From Sporosarcina sp. (GTDB lineage: Bacteria > Bacillota > Bacilli > Bacillales_A > Planococcaceae): 64,000 nt of DNA. The notes beneath the pieces were generated by a model that saw nothing but the letters and a program-made list of their open reading frames with translations, was not told where the DNA came from and did no database searches. Shown here piece after piece: positions 9,040-20,309 of the stretch (its first letter is position 1; each line of letters opens with the position of its first letter). The stretch is from assembly GCF_029257255.1 (NCBI RefSeq), contig NZ_JARICI010000015.1, forward strand, positions 25,049 to 89,048. The letters are read 5' to 3'. The position numbers were made by a program, and so were the translations under genes.

Positions 9040-9560
9040 TTGATTATTATCCAGTTTGGGATTTAAAGCAAAGATGTGCTCATAACGCTTCGCTTTTAAT
9101 CGCAGAAGTAATTGCTATTCCCGCAGGAGTCGCCCCACCCTCCGCTTCAATCCTAGGTTTTGTTGTGGAAGGATGCAATAAGACCACTGAAGCTTTCTAA
9201 CATCTGTGAAGTTTTGTAGATCACATAGTATATAAAGTATTCATGTCTCATTTGCATATTTTAAATCCAAAAGGTAACTTGTTTGCAGTCTTGAATCATA
9301 TCGATGCAAGTTTGTATTGATTTGGAACTTCTAACAGTATCTTTAGAATCAAAATTTATTTGCATAATAACTACAACGAACTCAACAAAGTATTTCACCA
9401 CAAAAAATTAGGGATTGAAGCGGAAGACGGTCGACTCCGGGAGGATCAGGTCGACAGGTAAGACGACTTTGGGGAGCTCACGACCAAGTCGGCTTACCGC
9501 GGGCCCTCCGGAAAGCGTACCGTCTGAAGCGAAAATCACCATGCCCAAAACCTTATATGC
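9040..9560. repeat. Composite intergenic element A (two palindromic modules and a spacer) between T-box and trpS
   Basis: A left GC-rich module at about 9060-9160 (contains GCTCATAACGCTTCGC and ATTCCCGCAGGAGTCGCC), an AT-rich spacer 9161-9407 and a right module 9408-9545 (GGATTGAAGCGGAAGACGG ... GGGCCCTCCGGAAAGCGTAC). The spacer carries, in reverse orientation, the block TTTATATACTATGTGATC / CTTCACAGATGTTAGAAAGC found in elements B, C and E. An ORF at 9415-9603 lies wholly in the repeat and is not considered a gene. Confidence 0.75.
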
Positions 9561-9572
9561 ATACATTTTTAA

Positions 9573-10761
<1,189 letters not shown>

Positions 10762-10827
10762 ACTGATCCTCGCCTTTTCTGTTTTCTTTCAATATATGAT
10801 TGAAGGAACCCATTTTAGACGAGCATA

Positions 10828-10866
10828 CCAAAAACGGAAAGAGCCATGAGCTCTTTCCGTTTTTGT
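10828..10866 (-). terminator. Terminator of fabF (bidirectional capable)
   Basis: Stem AAAACGGAAAGAG / CTCTTTCCGTTTT just after the fabF stop. Confidence 0.9.
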
Positions 10867-10869
10867 ATA

Positions 10870-12105
10870 TTAGATCTTTTTAAATATCAAGGAAGCGTTG
10901 TGACCACCAAATCCAAGCGAGTTGCTCATCGCGTAGGTGATATTTGCTTTACGCGCTTCATTTACCACATAATCCAAATCACATTCAGGATCGGGCGTTT
11001 CGTAATGAATCGTCGGCGGAACAATGCCTTCCTGCAATGCTTTCACTGTGAAGATTGCTTCGATACCGCCAGCTGCGCCAAGTAAGTGACCAGTCATCGA
11101 TTTCGTTGAGCTCATCATCAACTTATATGCATGATCCCCGAATACTGTTTTAGCTGCCATCGTTTCGAATAAATCATTATACGGCGTACTTGTTCCGTGC
11201 GCGTTAATATAATCAATTTGATTCGGCTCGATGTCCGCTTTCTTTAAAGCTTGTACCATTGCACGCGCGGCACCTTCTCCGCCTGGCGCCGGTGCCGTAA
11301 TATGATGCGCATCTCCAGTCGAGCCGTATGCTACGATTTCTGCGTAGATCTTGGCTCCGCGTTTCACCGCATGCTCATACTCTTCCAGTATCAAGATTCC
11401 CGCACCTTCACCCATGACGAAACCGTCGCGGTTCTTATCAAACGGACGCGATGCTTTTACAGGATCTTCATTCAATGAAAGTGCAGTGCTCGCAATGAAT
11501 CCGGCAACAGCAAGTGACGTGATCGGCGCTTCAGTTCCGCCTGTGATCATGACATCTGCATCTCCGCGCAGAATAACTTCAAATGCGTCTCCGATTGAGT
11601 TTGTACCTGAAGCACATGCCGTAACCGAACAAGAGTTAATTCCTTTTGCACCCGTTATAATCGAAACCTGTCCTGCTGCCATATCGGGAATCATCATTGG
11701 CACGAAGAACGGACTGACCCGGCGATAGCCTTTTTCAAGGAATGTGTTGAACTGAATTTCGTGTGACTCCATGCCACCGATTCCAGAACCGATCCAGACA
11801 CCTGTGCGGAGTGCTGTTTCATCATCCAGTTCAAGATCAGCATCCTTCATTGCCATCAATGCCGAAGCAACCGCGTAGTGAGTAAAGCGGTCCATTTTTC
11901 GTGCATCCTTACGTGAGACATACTGCTCGATATCAAAGTCTTTAACCTCAGCCATCACACGCACCGGGAATTTTTCTTGATCCAGGCGGGTCATGATATC
12001 GATACCTGATCTCCCTTCAATTACTGCATTCCATGAGTCTTCAGCAGAATTTCCTACTGGCGAGATACCACCGATTCCAGTTACCACTACACGTCGTTTT
12101 TCCAA
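10870..12105 (-). CDS. fabF: Beta-ketoacyl-ACP synthase II
   Basis: Elongating condensing enzyme of type II fatty acid synthesis. The product is about 411 aa with the nucleophile Cys in [12 protein letters not shown] (about residue 165), the first active-site His in [10 protein letters not shown] and the second in [11 protein letters not shown], and the C-terminal [11 protein letters not shown]. The longest frame opens at TTG 12111, which touches the AAGGAAG ribosome site; TTG 12105 ([13 protein letters not shown]) has normal spacing. It is 45 bp downstream of fabH in one operon under a FapR operator. Confidence 0.96.
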   Translation of the reverse strand: MEKRRVVVTGIGGISPVGNSAEDSWNAVIEGRSGIDIMTRLDQEKFPVRVMAEVKDFDIEQYVSRKDARKMDRFTHYAVASALMAMKDADLELDDETALRTGVWIGSGIGGMESHEIQFNTFLEKGYRRVSPFFVPMMIPDMAAGQVSIITGAKGINSCSVTACASGTNSIGDAFEVILRGDADVMITGGTEAPITSLAVAGFIASTALSLNEDPVKASRPFDKNRDGFVMGEGAGILILEEYEHAVKRGAKIYAEIVAYGSTGDAHHITAPAPGGEGAARAMVQALKKADIEPNQIDYINAHGTSTPYNDLFETMAAKTVFGDHAYKLMMSSTKSMTGHLLGAAGGIEAIFTVKALQEGIVPPTIHYETPDPECDLDYVVNEARKANITYAMSNSLGFGGHNASLIFKKI

Positions 12106-12150
12106 GTTCAAACTTCCTTTCTATCGTTAACTTTGTTAGTTAGTTACTGT

Positions 12151-13083
12151 TTACTTACCCCATTTTATACATAGGGCACCCCAAGTCAAGCCGCTGCCGA
12201 ATCCAACCATGACAATGACATCATCATCTTTGACACGGCCTTCCGCCAGATCATCCACCAAGGAAATTGGAATAGACGCGGCAGACGTATTACCGTATTT
12301 ATGAACGGACTTTGACATTTTCTCGACAGGCAGGCCAAGGCGTTCGCGTGCTGCTTCCATAATACGGATATTCGCCTGGTGAGGAATCAAAAAGTCTACA
12401 TCTTCTTTTGCCAGACCTGCTTTTTCCGTAACAGCCAGTGCAGATTCACCCATTTGACGAACAGCGAATTTAAATACTTCACGGCCGTTCATTTCAATGA
12501 ATTTGTTATGCATTAAATACTTACCGCCTCCACCGTCAGCGCCCAATTCGAACGAAAGAATACCTCTGTCGCCGCTTACTTTACCGACGACCGTCGCACC
12601 GGCTCCGTCGCCGAAAAGAACTGCAGTATTGCGGTCTTCCCAGTCTGTGATCTTGGATAATTTTTCTACACCGACCACTAATACATAATCATAAGTGTTC
12701 GATTCAACAAACTGTTTTGCAGTAACGACACCGTACATAAATCCGGCACAGGCTGCTGAAATATCCATCGCTGCAGCATTCTTTGCACCCAATCGCTCTT
12801 GTATCATTGTAGAAACAGAAGGAAACGAGTGGTCAGGAGTTACTGTCGCAACGAGAATCAAACCGATCTGATCTGCACTGATTTCAGCTGATTCCAATGC
12901 CTGCTTTGCTGCTTCAAATGCCATGTCCGATGTGTTCGTTTGATCATCTGCAATCCGACGTTCTTCTATCCCCGTACGTGAACGAATCCATTCATCAGAT
13001 GTATCTATGCGTTTTTCCAAATCTTGATTTGTTACGACCTGCGGCGGATTATATTTTCCCATCCCTAACAATCCTGCTCTCAT
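12151..13083 (-). CDS. fabH: Beta-ketoacyl-ACP synthase III
   Basis: Starts fatty acid synthesis by condensing acyl-CoA with malonyl-ACP. About 310 aa; the Cys-His-Asn triad is visible as [21 protein letters not shown] and [14 protein letters not shown] 13083 ([15 protein letters not shown]) is chosen over ATG 13107, because the ribosome site AACGGGGTAG lies between them. First gene of the fabH-fabF operon, with a FapR box in its promoter region. Confidence 0.96.
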   Translation of the reverse strand: MRAGLLGMGKYNPPQVVTNQDLEKRIDTSDEWIRSRTGIEERRIADDQTNTSDMAFEAAKQALESAEISADQIGLILVATVTPDHSFPSVSTMIQERLGAKNAAAMDISAACAGFMYGVVTAKQFVESNTYDYVLVVGVEKLSKITDWEDRNTAVLFGDGAGATVVGKVSGDRGILSFELGADGGGGKYLMHNKFIEMNGREVFKFAVRQMGESALAVTEKAGLAKEDVDFLIPHQANIRIMEAARERLGLPVEKMSKSVHKYGNTSAASIPISLVDDLAEGRVKDDDVIVMVGFGSGLTWGALCIKWGK

Positions 13084-13112
13084 TTCATCTACCCCGTTCC
13101 TTATCATCTATT

Positions 13113-13131
13113 ATTAGTACCTGGTATTAAT
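13113..13131. promoter_or_regulatory. FapR operator upstream of fabHF
   Basis: ATTAGTACCTGGTATTAAT is nearly identical to the FapR box TTAGTACCTGRTACTAA, the malonyl-CoA-responsive repressor site of Bacillales lipid genes. It lies 30 bp upstream of the fabH start codon, where fab operators normally lie. Confidence 0.88.
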
Positions 13132-13261
13132 TATAGAAGAAAATCGAACATTTTTCAATACAAGGACACTTTTTCGTCAAAAATAGTTCATATTATCATT
13201 TCATCGTTCAGATGTGCTATGGTATGATGTAGTTTGAAATAGACTAGTCGAGGTGAAAATC

Positions 13262-13444
13262 ATGCAATATATTATGACATTTGTTTGGTCGTTCTTATTA
13301 GTTTCCATGTTGAACTATGTTGCTGGTTCAATTGTAGGTACTGAATTTGACTTCATGGCGGGCGTTACCGTCTCAATCGTATTAGCTGTATTGGTTCTGA
13401 TCATCACAGCTATTATTCCAGACGAGTCCCCGGCAGACGTTTAA
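13262..13444 (+). CDS. DUF2929-like small membrane protein
   Basis: About 60 aa (MQYIMTFVWSFLLVSMLNYV...) with two membrane segments, about residues 2-22 and 30-52. It resembles DUF2929 proteins, often found divergent from fabH in Bacillales; function unknown. The frame can start at GTG 13253, but GAGGTG there is the ribosome site, so ATG 13262 is used. A terminator follows at 13453-13491, shared with clpB. Confidence 0.75.
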   Translation: MQYIMTFVWSFLLVSMLNYVAGSIVGTEFDFMAGVTVSIVLAVLVLIITAIIPDESPADV

Positions 13445-13452
13445 TCGAAAGC

Positions 13453-13491
13453 CAAAAAGCGTAAGCACTCTACAGTGCCTACGCTTTTTTC
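13453..13491. terminator. Shared terminator between DUF2929 gene and clpB
   Basis: Stem AAAAAGCGTA / TACGCTTTTTT with A and T tracts on either side, between convergent genes. Confidence 0.88.
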
Positions 13492-13497
13492 ATACCG

Positions 13498-15645
13498 TTA
13501 TATCCTTCCGACCTGCACAACTAATTCCCCGTCCTGCATCGTCAATTGGATTCGTTCGCCTTCCTGCATACTGCCTTTAATGACTTCTTTCGCCACTTTC
13601 GTTTCCACATGACGCTGAATGAAGCGTTTCAGCGGCCGTGCACCGAAATCTGCATCCGCGCCTTCTTTGACAATCCAGTCCAGTACTTCATCGTCATAAA
13701 CTAACAGCACATCCTGATCTGCAAGCCGCGCCACTAAATCGCCAAGCATTTTTCGGGTAATTGCTTTGAATGAATCAATCGTTAATGAGTGGAAGATAAT
13801 GATATCATCCATCCGGTTCAGCAACTCAGGTTTGAAATGACGACGTAACTCTGCCATGATCAAATCTTCTTTTGCATGATCCTCATCATTCAAATTTCCA
13901 TCCAAAAGATAAGCAGAACCTATATTCGAAGTCATGATGACGACTGTGTTCGTAAAGTTTACCAATCGTCCCTGACTGTCCGTGATCCGTCCGTCATCCA
14001 GAATCTGCAGTAAAATATTCGCGACATCCGGATGGGCTTTCTCGATTTCATCCAATAACACAACTGCATAAGGATTACGTCGAACAGCTTCTGTCAGCTG
14101 ACCGCCTTCTTCATAGCCGATATACCCCGGAGGCGCACCGACAAGACGCGACACACTGTGTTTTTCCATATACTCAGACATATCAATCCGCACAAAATGG
14201 TCTTCTGAATCAAATAACGTAGCAGCCAGTGTCTTCGCAAGTTCCGTCTTACCAACACCCGTCGGACCTAAGAATAGGAACGAGCCAATTGGTTTATTCG
14301 GATCCTGAATTCCTGCACGTGCGCGCCAAACCGCTTCAGTCACAAGTTGTACCGCGTTATCCTGGCCAATGACGCGTTCTTTCAATGTTTCATGCAGGCG
14401 AAGCAATTTCTCCCGCTCACCTTCCACCAATTTTGTCACCGGAATGCCTGTCCAGCGTGCAACAATTGAAGCGATCTCTTCTTCCGTCACTTCTTCACGC
14501 AATAAACGAAGATCTTTACTGCCTTCAAGCGGACTTTCCAATGCTTTTAACTCTTTCTCCAACTCAGGAATCTTACCGTACTGTAATTCAGCAGCTTTAT
14601 TCAAATCAAAACGACCCTCTGCTTCTTCCAATTCGCGACGATAACGATCCAATTCTTCCCGCTTGCTTTGAACCTTTTTCAATGAAGCTTTTTCACTGTC
14701 CCACTGCTCCCGCATACCTTTCGAAGAATCTTTCAGCTCCTGCAATTCTTCACGCAAAGCAGCAAGCCGCGTCTGACTCATCGTATCTTTCTCTTTGCGA
14801 AGTGCCTGCTCTTCAATCTCAAGCTGCATAATACGGCGTGTCACTGCATCCAGTTCCTGCGGCATGGAATCAATTTCGGTCCGGATCATCGCGCTCGCTT
14901 CATCAATTAAATCGATTGCTTTATCGGGCATAAAACGCTCCGTTAAATAGCGGTCTGACAGCGTTGCGGCCGCCACTAATGCACGGTCATGAATCCGCAC
15001 CCCATGATGCAGTTCAAATCGCTCTTTCAATCCGCGTAAAATCGAAACTGTATCTTCGACTGACGGTTCGCGCACCAAAACTTGCTGAAATCTTCGTTCA
15101 AGTGCTGCATCTTTTTCAATATACATCCGATATTCATCAAGCGTCGTCGCACCGATACAGTACAGTTCTCCCCGCGCAAGCATCGGCTTCAGCATATTCC
15201 CCGCATCCATCGCGCCTTCCGTTTTCCCTGCACCGACAATCGTATGGATTTCATCAATGAATAAAATGATTTCCCCATTACTTTCTTTTACTTGTTTCAA
15301 TACACCTTTCAAACGCTCTTCAAATTCTCCGCGATACTTGGCACCCGCAATCAATGCACTCATATCCAGCTCAAAAATCTGTCGGTCCTTCAATCCTTCC
15401 GGTACATCACCTTTGACAATACGCTGAGCAAGTCCTTCAACGATTGCGGTTTTACCGACACCTGGCTCTCCGATCAGTACGGGATTATTCTTCGTTTTTC
15501 TTGATAAAATTCGTATGACATTTCGTATTTCTTCATCCCGGCCGATCACCGGATCCATTTTACCGTTTTTCACTTCATCCACAAGATTCCGACCAAATTG
15601 CTCAAGAGGCGAGCGTTGGTCTTCCTGCATTCCATCCATACGCAT
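13498..15645 (-). CDS. clpB: ClpB-type disaggregase lacking the N-terminal domain
   Basis: Hsp100 ATPase that works with DnaK to rescue aggregated proteins. The product has the first AAA+ domain (Walker A GEPGVGKT near residue 60), a long coiled-coil middle domain (about 270-390) and the second AAA+ domain (GPTGVGKT near 460), ending in the D2 small domain. At about 715 aa it is roughly 145 residues shorter than ordinary ClpB: the Clp_N double repeat is absent and the protein begins just before [16 protein letters not shown]. The short start is genuine, with AAAGGTGG before ATG 15645 and a CtsR-like operator just upstream. This resembles the short ClpB isoform made from an internal start in E. 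coli, but here it is the only form encoded. Confidence 0.93.
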   Translation of the reverse strand: MRMDGMQEDQRSPLEQFGRNLVDEVKNGKMDPVIGRDEEIRNVIRILSRKTKNNPVLIGEPGVGKTAIVEGLAQRIVKGDVPEGLKDRQIFELDMSALIAGAKYRGEFEERLKGVLKQVKESNGEIILFIDEIHTIVGAGKTEGAMDAGNMLKPMLARGELYCIGATTLDEYRMYIEKDAALERRFQQVLVREPSVEDTVSILRGLKERFELHHGVRIHDRALVAAATLSDRYLTERFMPDKAIDLIDEASAMIRTEIDSMPQELDAVTRRIMQLEIEEQALRKEKDTMSQTRLAALREELQELKDSSKGMREQWDSEKASLKKVQSKREELDRYRRELEEAEGRFDLNKAAELQYGKIPELEKELKALESPLEGSKDLRLLREEVTEEEIASIVARWTGIPVTKLVEGEREKLLRLHETLKERVIGQDNAVQLVTEAVWRARAGIQDPNKPIGSFLFLGPTGVGKTELAKTLAATLFDSEDHFVRIDMSEYMEKHSVSRLVGAPPGYIGYEEGGQLTEAVRRNPYAVVLLDEIEKAHPDVANILLQILDDGRITDSQGRLVNFTNTVVIMTSNIGSAYLLDGNLNDEDHAKEDLIMAELRRHFKPELLNRMDDIIIFHSLTIDSFKAITRKMLGDLVARLADQDVLLVYDDEVLDWIVKEGADADFGARPLKRFIQRHVETKVAKEVIKGSMQEGERIQLTMQDGELVVQVGRI

Positions 15646-15664
15646 AACCATCCACCTTTCATTT

Positions 15665-15687
15665 CTTTGACTTTGACTATCTTTGAT
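15665..15687 (-). promoter_or_regulatory. CtsR-like operator upstream of clpB
   Basis: The minus strand reads ATCAAAGATAGTCAAAG with a further GTCAAA after it, matching the CtsR heptad repeat RGTCAAA-NAN-RGTCAAA with about one mismatch. It is centred about 30 bp from the clpB start, as expected for a class III heat-shock repressor site. ctsR itself is not in the window. Confidence 0.75.
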
Positions 15688-15758
15688 TAATTTAATTATA
15701 GATTATTTTATTAGAGATGTAAATGGATTTGCTTCGAATGAAAGGAGCAATTTTCACC

Positions 15759-15788
15759 TAAAAAACCGCTCGCACAAGGCAAGCGGTT
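15759..15788 (-). terminator. Terminator of rraA-like gene
   Basis: Stem AACCGCT / AGCGGTT with an A tract on the plus side, seven bases past the stop on the minus strand. Confidence 0.7.
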
Positions 15789-15795
15789 GCGAGGT

Positions 15796-16275
15796 TTATA
15801 CGAGTTTTCTCGGTGCTACGACTACCCCGTCTTCATCTGCATAGACGTAGTGTCCCGGCGTCCATTCGACGTTACCGAAATGCAGTACTTCATTTGTTTG
15901 ACCTTCGCCGCGCTTAATACTTTTCACCGGCATGCTGCCAATCGCCATGACGCCAATCTCTTGCGTGCCTAGATCCGCAGTGTCGCGCGCACAGCCATAA
16001 ATAATAACACCTGCAAGTTTACGGTCCTGAGCAATTTCGCCAAGCATATCCCCCATCAATGCGCAGCGTTTCGAACCTCCCCCATCAACCACCAACACGT
16101 TGCCTTCTGGAATGGTCTGCAAAGCTTCTTTGACCAACACGTTGTCTTCAAAGACTTTGACTGTAGAAATCGGTCCCGAAAACCGCTTATGCTTGCCGTA
16201 CGATTTGAACTCCATCGTACACACCTGCAGCTCCTCAATGAAATCATCACATAAATCCGCTGTTTTAACTGACAT
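15796..16275 (-). CDS. RraA family protein (RNase-activity-regulator-like / HMG aldolase fold)
   Basis: 159-aa protein of the RraA/MenG-like fold. Recognisable stretches are TADLCDDF at the N-terminus, FSGPISTVK, VVDGGGSKRCALMGDMLGE (the GG..R..GD-type binding loop) and GCARDTADL. In proteobacteria RraA binds RNase E; related proteins are divalent-metal aldolases for 4-hydroxy-4-methyl-2-oxoglutarate. Which role applies here cannot be told from sequence. The ribosome site AGGGGG precedes ATG 16275. Single gene between clpB and a repeat-rich gap. Confidence 0.85.
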   Translation of the reverse strand: MSVKTADLCDDFIEELQVCTMEFKSYGKHKRFSGPISTVKVFEDNVLVKEALQTIPEGNVLVVDGGGSKRCALMGDMLGEIAQDRKLAGVIIYGCARDTADLGTQEIGVMAIGSMPVKSIKRGEGQTNEVLHFGNVEWTPGHYVYADEDGVVVAPRKLV

Positions 16276-16383
16276 TTCCCTATTCCCCCTAAGTTAAATA
16301 ATGTTTCATCCTTCATTAGTACGTATTCGACAAAGTTTGTCATTTCCTTCTTTAAAGTTGTTGGAATTAGTAAGTTAATAGAA

Positions 16384-17150
16384 GTTGCGGTTTGGGGATT
16401 TTCGCTTCAGACGGTACGCTTTCCGGAGGGCCCGCGGTAAGCCGACTTGGTCGCAAGCTCCCCAAAGTCGTCTTACCTGTTGGGCTGATCCTCCCGGAGT
16501 CGACCGTCTTACGCTTCAATCCCTAGTTTTTGTGGTGAAGTAGGGAGTGTGGTTCATTGTAGGCAATAAGCTGATAGACTCTCAATTCGAAACAGTCGTT
16601 CAAAACCAATGTCAAGACATACTAACTTTTAGACCAAGCGAATAGAGTAGGTTTGGCATTTCCTTTTTAAAGTTGTTGGAATTAGTAAGTTGATAGAAGT
16701 TGCTGTTTGGGGATTTTCACTTCAGACGGTACGCTTTCCGGAGTCGACCGCCTTACGCTTCAATCCCTAGTTAGAGTAGTGAAGTTAGAATGTATTGTTT
16801 CCTATCGTAAATAAGCTGACAGTGTTTTGTTTTAAAAAGCAGTTCAATGCTGAAAACATCAAGCAGTTCATTTAATCAAAGACTTGATCTCAAACTCCAT
16901 ACCGTCTTTCAGATATTGCCAATGAGACATGAACACTTTATATACTATGTAATCCACAAAACTTCCCAGATGTTAGATAATTGCAGTGACCTTACTGCAT
17001 CTATTCACAACAAACGTAGGATTGAAGCGGAGGGTGGGGCGACTCCCGGAGGATCAGCGTGAGTCTAAGACCCTGGACTGAGCGTAGCGAGGGAAGCGGC
17101 TTAGGCCACGCCCTCGGGAAAGCGCCCCAAGCCGAAGCGAAATCCCACGA
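16384..17150. repeat. Composite intergenic element B (three palindromic modules)
   Basis: Modules at about 16392-16525, 16698-16770 (shortened) and 17013-17150. The first two are preceded by the same sequence, AAAGTTGTTGGAATTAGTAA, showing a tandem partial duplication. The spacer 16771-17012 holds GACATGAACACTTTATATAC and ACTTCCCAGATGTTAG, shared with elements A, C and E. No gene is seen in the gap 16276-17188 between rraA and yitW. Confidence 0.8.
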
Positions 17151-17187
17151 CCAACAACAAGTAATCTTTCAACTCCTTTGAATACAA

Positions 17188-17213
17188 AAAAACCATACCC
17201 AAATGAGTATGGT
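17188..17213 (-). terminator. Terminator of yitW
   Basis: Stem ACCATAC / GTATGGT preceded on the plus strand by seven A, 13 bp past the yitW stop on the minus strand. Confidence 0.8.
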
Positions 17214-17225
17214 CAGAATTGCTTA

Positions 17226-17537
17226 TTATCGTACGCCAAGCGCCATTTTAGCATAGCGTGACATGTTATCTCTGGACCATGGCGGGTTCCAGACGATATC
17301 TACTTCTGTCTCTTTTACTTCAGGAAGTTCCATTAACTCCTGTTTGATATTGGTTACGATCTGTGGACCCATTGGACAGCCCATTGACGTTAAGGTCATC
17401 GTGATTTTTGCTACTCCACCTTCAAGCAGCTCTGCATTATAAACTAAACCTAAGTTGACAATATCAACACCCAGCTCAGGGTCAATAACGTTTTCCAACG
17501 CGCCAAACAGGTAATCTTTGATTTCTTCTTTGCTCAT
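17226..17537 (-). CDS. yitW: MIP18/DUF59 family iron-sulfur assembly factor (YitW)
   Basis: 103-aa protein of the MIP18 (FeS_assembly_P) family, with DPELGVDIVNLGLVY at the N-terminus and the conserved Cys in TLTSMGCPMGP (about residue 53). Family members take part in Fe-S cluster maturation. AGGAG precedes ATG 17537. Downstream of the esterase gene yitV on the same strand, as in B. subtilis. Confidence 0.9.
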   Translation of the reverse strand: MSKEEIKDYLFGALENVIDPELGVDIVNLGLVYNAELLEGGVAKITMTLTSMGCPMGPQIVTNIKQELMELPEVKETEVDIVWNPPWSRDNMSRYAKMALGVR

Positions 17538-17580
17538 CGGAATGCTCCTCTCTGTCGTGATCTGATTTCATCTTACCAAC

Positions 17581-18360
17581 TTACTCCCCCGCAAGCAAAT
17601 GCTGTGCAAGCCAATCAACAGATGCCAGCATTCCTGGACGCGAAACCGCATGCCCTGCTTCTTCTTCATTCATCCACTTCAAACGCTCCGGATGACCTTC
17701 ATACTCTTTTTGAATCGCCAAATAAAATTCCTTCGTAAACTCAAACGGCACCACCGTATCCTGCTCCCCGTGCCACATAAATAGCGGGCGTTCATTCAGT
17801 CTGCCTGGATTCTTCGATAGATCAACCTGATCCAGTGCACCAAAAAGCTGTTCGCGCTCTTCCAATGTAACAGGTAGTTTTCGACCGCCTCGTTCAGCAT
17901 AGGAAATCTGTCCTTTTGCCAATTTGACAAACGCCGGGGAACCCATCATCACAGAAGCTGCATCGATCCATCCATAGCTCGCCAGACAGCCGAATGTCGT
18001 CAGTCCACCCATCGAAGTGCCGCCCATGCCAACCCGAGAATTATCATCAATTAAATTCTTTGCTTTCAATTCTTCGTGTAAAATTCCTGCTTCTTTAATG
18101 TTAGACAAAACAATTTCCCAAAACTTCAATGCCAAATGAAATTCATCCAGATCTTCCGCACGCTCTCCATGCAGCATGCAATCCGGTAAAATCACACGAA
18201 TGCCTTTTTTTGCTAAATTATAAGCGTAGTGCAGATTATGCTCCTTCGCACTCGTAAAGCCATGAAAAAACAGTACAACTGGAAGCTGTTCTTGTTCTGT
18301 AGACTCCTCCACAATATGAAGCACCGGGATATTCTGCCAATGTTCCGAACGGATAATCAT
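17581..18360 (-). CDS. yitV: Alpha/beta hydrolase, esterase (YitV-like)
   Basis: 259-aa single-domain alpha/beta hydrolase. The oxyanion HGF is seen in FFHGFTSAKEHN, the nucleophile elbow is GTSMGG (about residue 117), and the His is probably in EEAGHAVSRP near the C-terminus, with Asp in GEQDTVVPFE. No signal peptide, so cytoplasmic. Substrate unknown. Divergent from the HAD gene; yitV-yitW order as in Bacillus. Confidence 0.88.
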   Translation of the reverse strand: MIIRSEHWQNIPVLHIVEESTEQEQLPVVLFFHGFTSAKEHNLHYAYNLAKKGIRVILPDCMLHGERAEDLDEFHLALKFWEIVLSNIKEAGILHEELKAKNLIDDNSRVGMGGTSMGGLTTFGCLASYGWIDAASVMMGSPAFVKLAKGQISYAERGGRKLPVTLEEREQLFGALDQVDLSKNPGRLNERPLFMWHGEQDTVVPFEFTKEFYLAIQKEYEGHPERLKWMNEEEAGHAVSRPGMLASVDWLAQHLLAGE

Positions 18361-18537
18361 ACGAATTCCTCTCTTCCTACGATTCTTTAGTGTTATTTTA
18401 GGATAGCAACAATCTCAGTAGAAGACAAAAGGTTCGCCTTATTCCAGTTTTTTTGACTTACTTGCCTTATTAGCGCTAAACTATGAAGATATAATGAGCA
18501 CACTGGAACATATTATAAAGCAATAGGAGAGGATTCT

Positions 18538-19374
18538 TTGAAACCACATTTAATTGTTTTAGACTTAGATGGAACATTATTAACTGATGAAAAAGTGATT
18601 TCTCCTAAAACGGAAGAAACATTACAACTGGCAGTTTCACAGGGGCATCATGTCATGATTGCAACTGGCCGACCATACCGAGCAAGTGAAATTTACTACC
18701 GCCAGCTCGGTTTAACTACACCGATCGTCAATTTTAACGGGGCCTTCGTCCACCATCCAACCGATACATCTTGGAAAACCATGCACGAAACGATAGCTTT
18801 GCCAATTGTCAATGAAGTCGTCGAAGCCATGCAGGACTTTTCTGTCGAGAATATTGTTGCAGAAGTAATGGATGATGTGTATGCCCAGTATCATGATGAA
18901 CGTTTCCTGGATATTCTGAGCTTTGGCAATCCAAATATTACAGAAGGCGACATCCGGCAGTCATTGAAAACGGATCCGACGAGTTTATTAATTCAAGCTA
19001 ACCACCTGACAGTGGATCCAATTCGCCAACATCTTGAAGATATTCACGCAGAAGTGATCGATCACAGACGCTGGGGGGCTCCATTTAATATAGTCGAGAT
19101 CGTCCGACACGGCTTGAACAAAGCAGTAGGTATTGACGCAGTTTCGAAGTGGATGAACATCCCGAAAGAGCGCATTATTGCTTTCGGTGACGAAGACAAC
19201 GACTTAGAAATGATTGATTATGCAGGGGTCGGCGTCGCAATGGGCAATGCAATCGACCGCTTAAAATCCATCGCAAATGAAGTGACCGATACGAACAACC
19301 AAGACGGTATCTCTTTAATTCTAGAAGACCGCCTCTCATTAAATAAATCCATACTTAAGAACAGTAGTTATTAA
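18538..19374 (+). CDS. yitU: Cof-type HAD-IIB phosphatase (YitU-like)
   Basis: 278-aa haloacid dehalogenase hydrolase with motif I DLDGTLL at residues 8-14, motif II ATGRP, and motif IV GDEDNDLEMI; the cap between motifs II and III is of the Cof type. Such enzymes dephosphorylate sugar phosphates, FMN or PLP; the substrate cannot be read from sequence. It starts at TTG 18538, supported by AGGAGAGG. Divergent from yitV and 32 bp upstream of the DegV gene. Confidence 0.9.
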   Translation: MKPHLIVLDLDGTLLTDEKVISPKTEETLQLAVSQGHHVMIATGRPYRASEIYYRQLGLTTPIVNFNGAFVHHPTDTSWKTMHETIALPIVNEVVEAMQDFSVENIVAEVMDDVYAQYHDERFLDILSFGNPNITEGDIRQSLKTDPTSLLIQANHLTVDPIRQHLEDIHAEVIDHRRWGAPFNIVEIVRHGLNKAVGIDAVSKWMNIPKERIIAFGDEDNDLEMIDYAGVGVAMGNAIDRLKSIANEVTDTNNQDGISLILEDRLSLNKSILKNSSY

Positions 19375-19406
19375 TAGAAAAATCATTTGTTCAAGGGGGA
19401 ATTCCA

Positions 19407-20264
19407 ATGAAAATTTTTGCTGACAGTGCCTGTGATCTGCCTCAATCTTACTTTGAGGAAAACGATGTAGAACTCTTTCCGCTGAGCGTCCTGCTTAACG
19501 GCAAGGAATACGAAGATATCGTGGAAATCAATTCAAAAGAAGTGTTCGATGCCATCCGTAAAGGACAGCAACCTAAGACTTCACAAGCTTCGCCTGATGT
19601 GATGATGAAAACATGGAAAGAGTTTGCCAAGTCTGGAGAAGATGGCATATATATCGCTTTCTCCTCACAGCTTTCCGGCACGTATCAAACAGCCGTCATG
19701 ACGAGCGACCAAGTAAAAGAAGGCAACCCATCCATGAATCTCGTACTCATTGATTCCCGCTGTGCTTCACTTGGCTATGGACTGCTCGTTAAAGAAGCAG
19801 TTCGGCTGCGCGAAGAAGGATTGAATGTACGCGAGATCGAACGAAAGATTCGTGCCATGGCTTCACACATGGAACATTTATTTACAGTGGAAGACCTGGA
19901 TTATCTGGCAAAAGGCGGACGTGTATCAAAAGCAAGCGCATTTTTTGGAGGTTTGCTCAACATCAAACCTTTACTTCATGTAGAAGGCGGAAAACTCGTG
20001 CCGATCGAAAAGCATCGCGGACGGAAAAAAGTACTGCGCCGCATGATCGAAATGATGAAAGAACGCGGCCACAATCTCGAGGAGCAAGTCCTTGCCATCA
20101 GCCATGGTGACGATGAAAAAACAGCCCTTGAATTTAAAGCGATGATTGAAGAAGTCATTCAGCCAAAAGCCATTGAGATTCATCAAATTGGCTCTGTTAT
20201 CGGATCACATGCAGGACCGGGCACGATTGCACTGTTTTTCTTAAATAAAGTCAGTTCCAAATAA
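19407..20264 (+). CDS. yitS: DegV family fatty-acid-binding protein (YitS-like)
   Basis: 285-aa DegV protein: N-terminal MKIFADSACDLPQSYF, the FSSQLSGTYQTA motif and C-terminal GSVIGSHAGPGTIALFF, the hallmarks of the family that binds a fatty acyl chain (FakB in staphylococci, feeding exogenous fatty acids to FakA kinase). No kinase gene is nearby. Start ATG 19407 has a GGGGGAA ribosome site. Likely cotranscribed with yitU. Confidence 0.9.
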   Translation: MKIFADSACDLPQSYFEENDVELFPLSVLLNGKEYEDIVEINSKEVFDAIRKGQQPKTSQASPDVMMKTWKEFAKSGEDGIYIAFSSQLSGTYQTAVMTSDQVKEGNPSMNLVLIDSRCASLGYGLLVKEAVRLREEGLNVREIERKIRAMASHMEHLFTVEDLDYLAKGGRVSKASAFFGGLLNIKPLLHVEGGKLVPIEKHRGRKKVLRRMIEMMKERGHNLEEQVLAISHGDDEKTALEFKAMIEEVIQPKAIEIHQIGSVIGSHAGPGTIALFFLNKVSSK

Positions 20265-20308
20265 AAAACGTCAGTTCACAAATATAAAATGTGGACTGAC
20301 GTTTTTGT
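20264..20308. terminator. Shared terminator between degV-like gene and GH13-like gene
   Basis: Long stem AAACGTCAGT / ACTGACGTTT with CACA/TGTG extension and flanking A/T tracts, in the 45-bp gap between convergent genes. Confidence 0.88.
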
Positions 20309-20309
20309 T

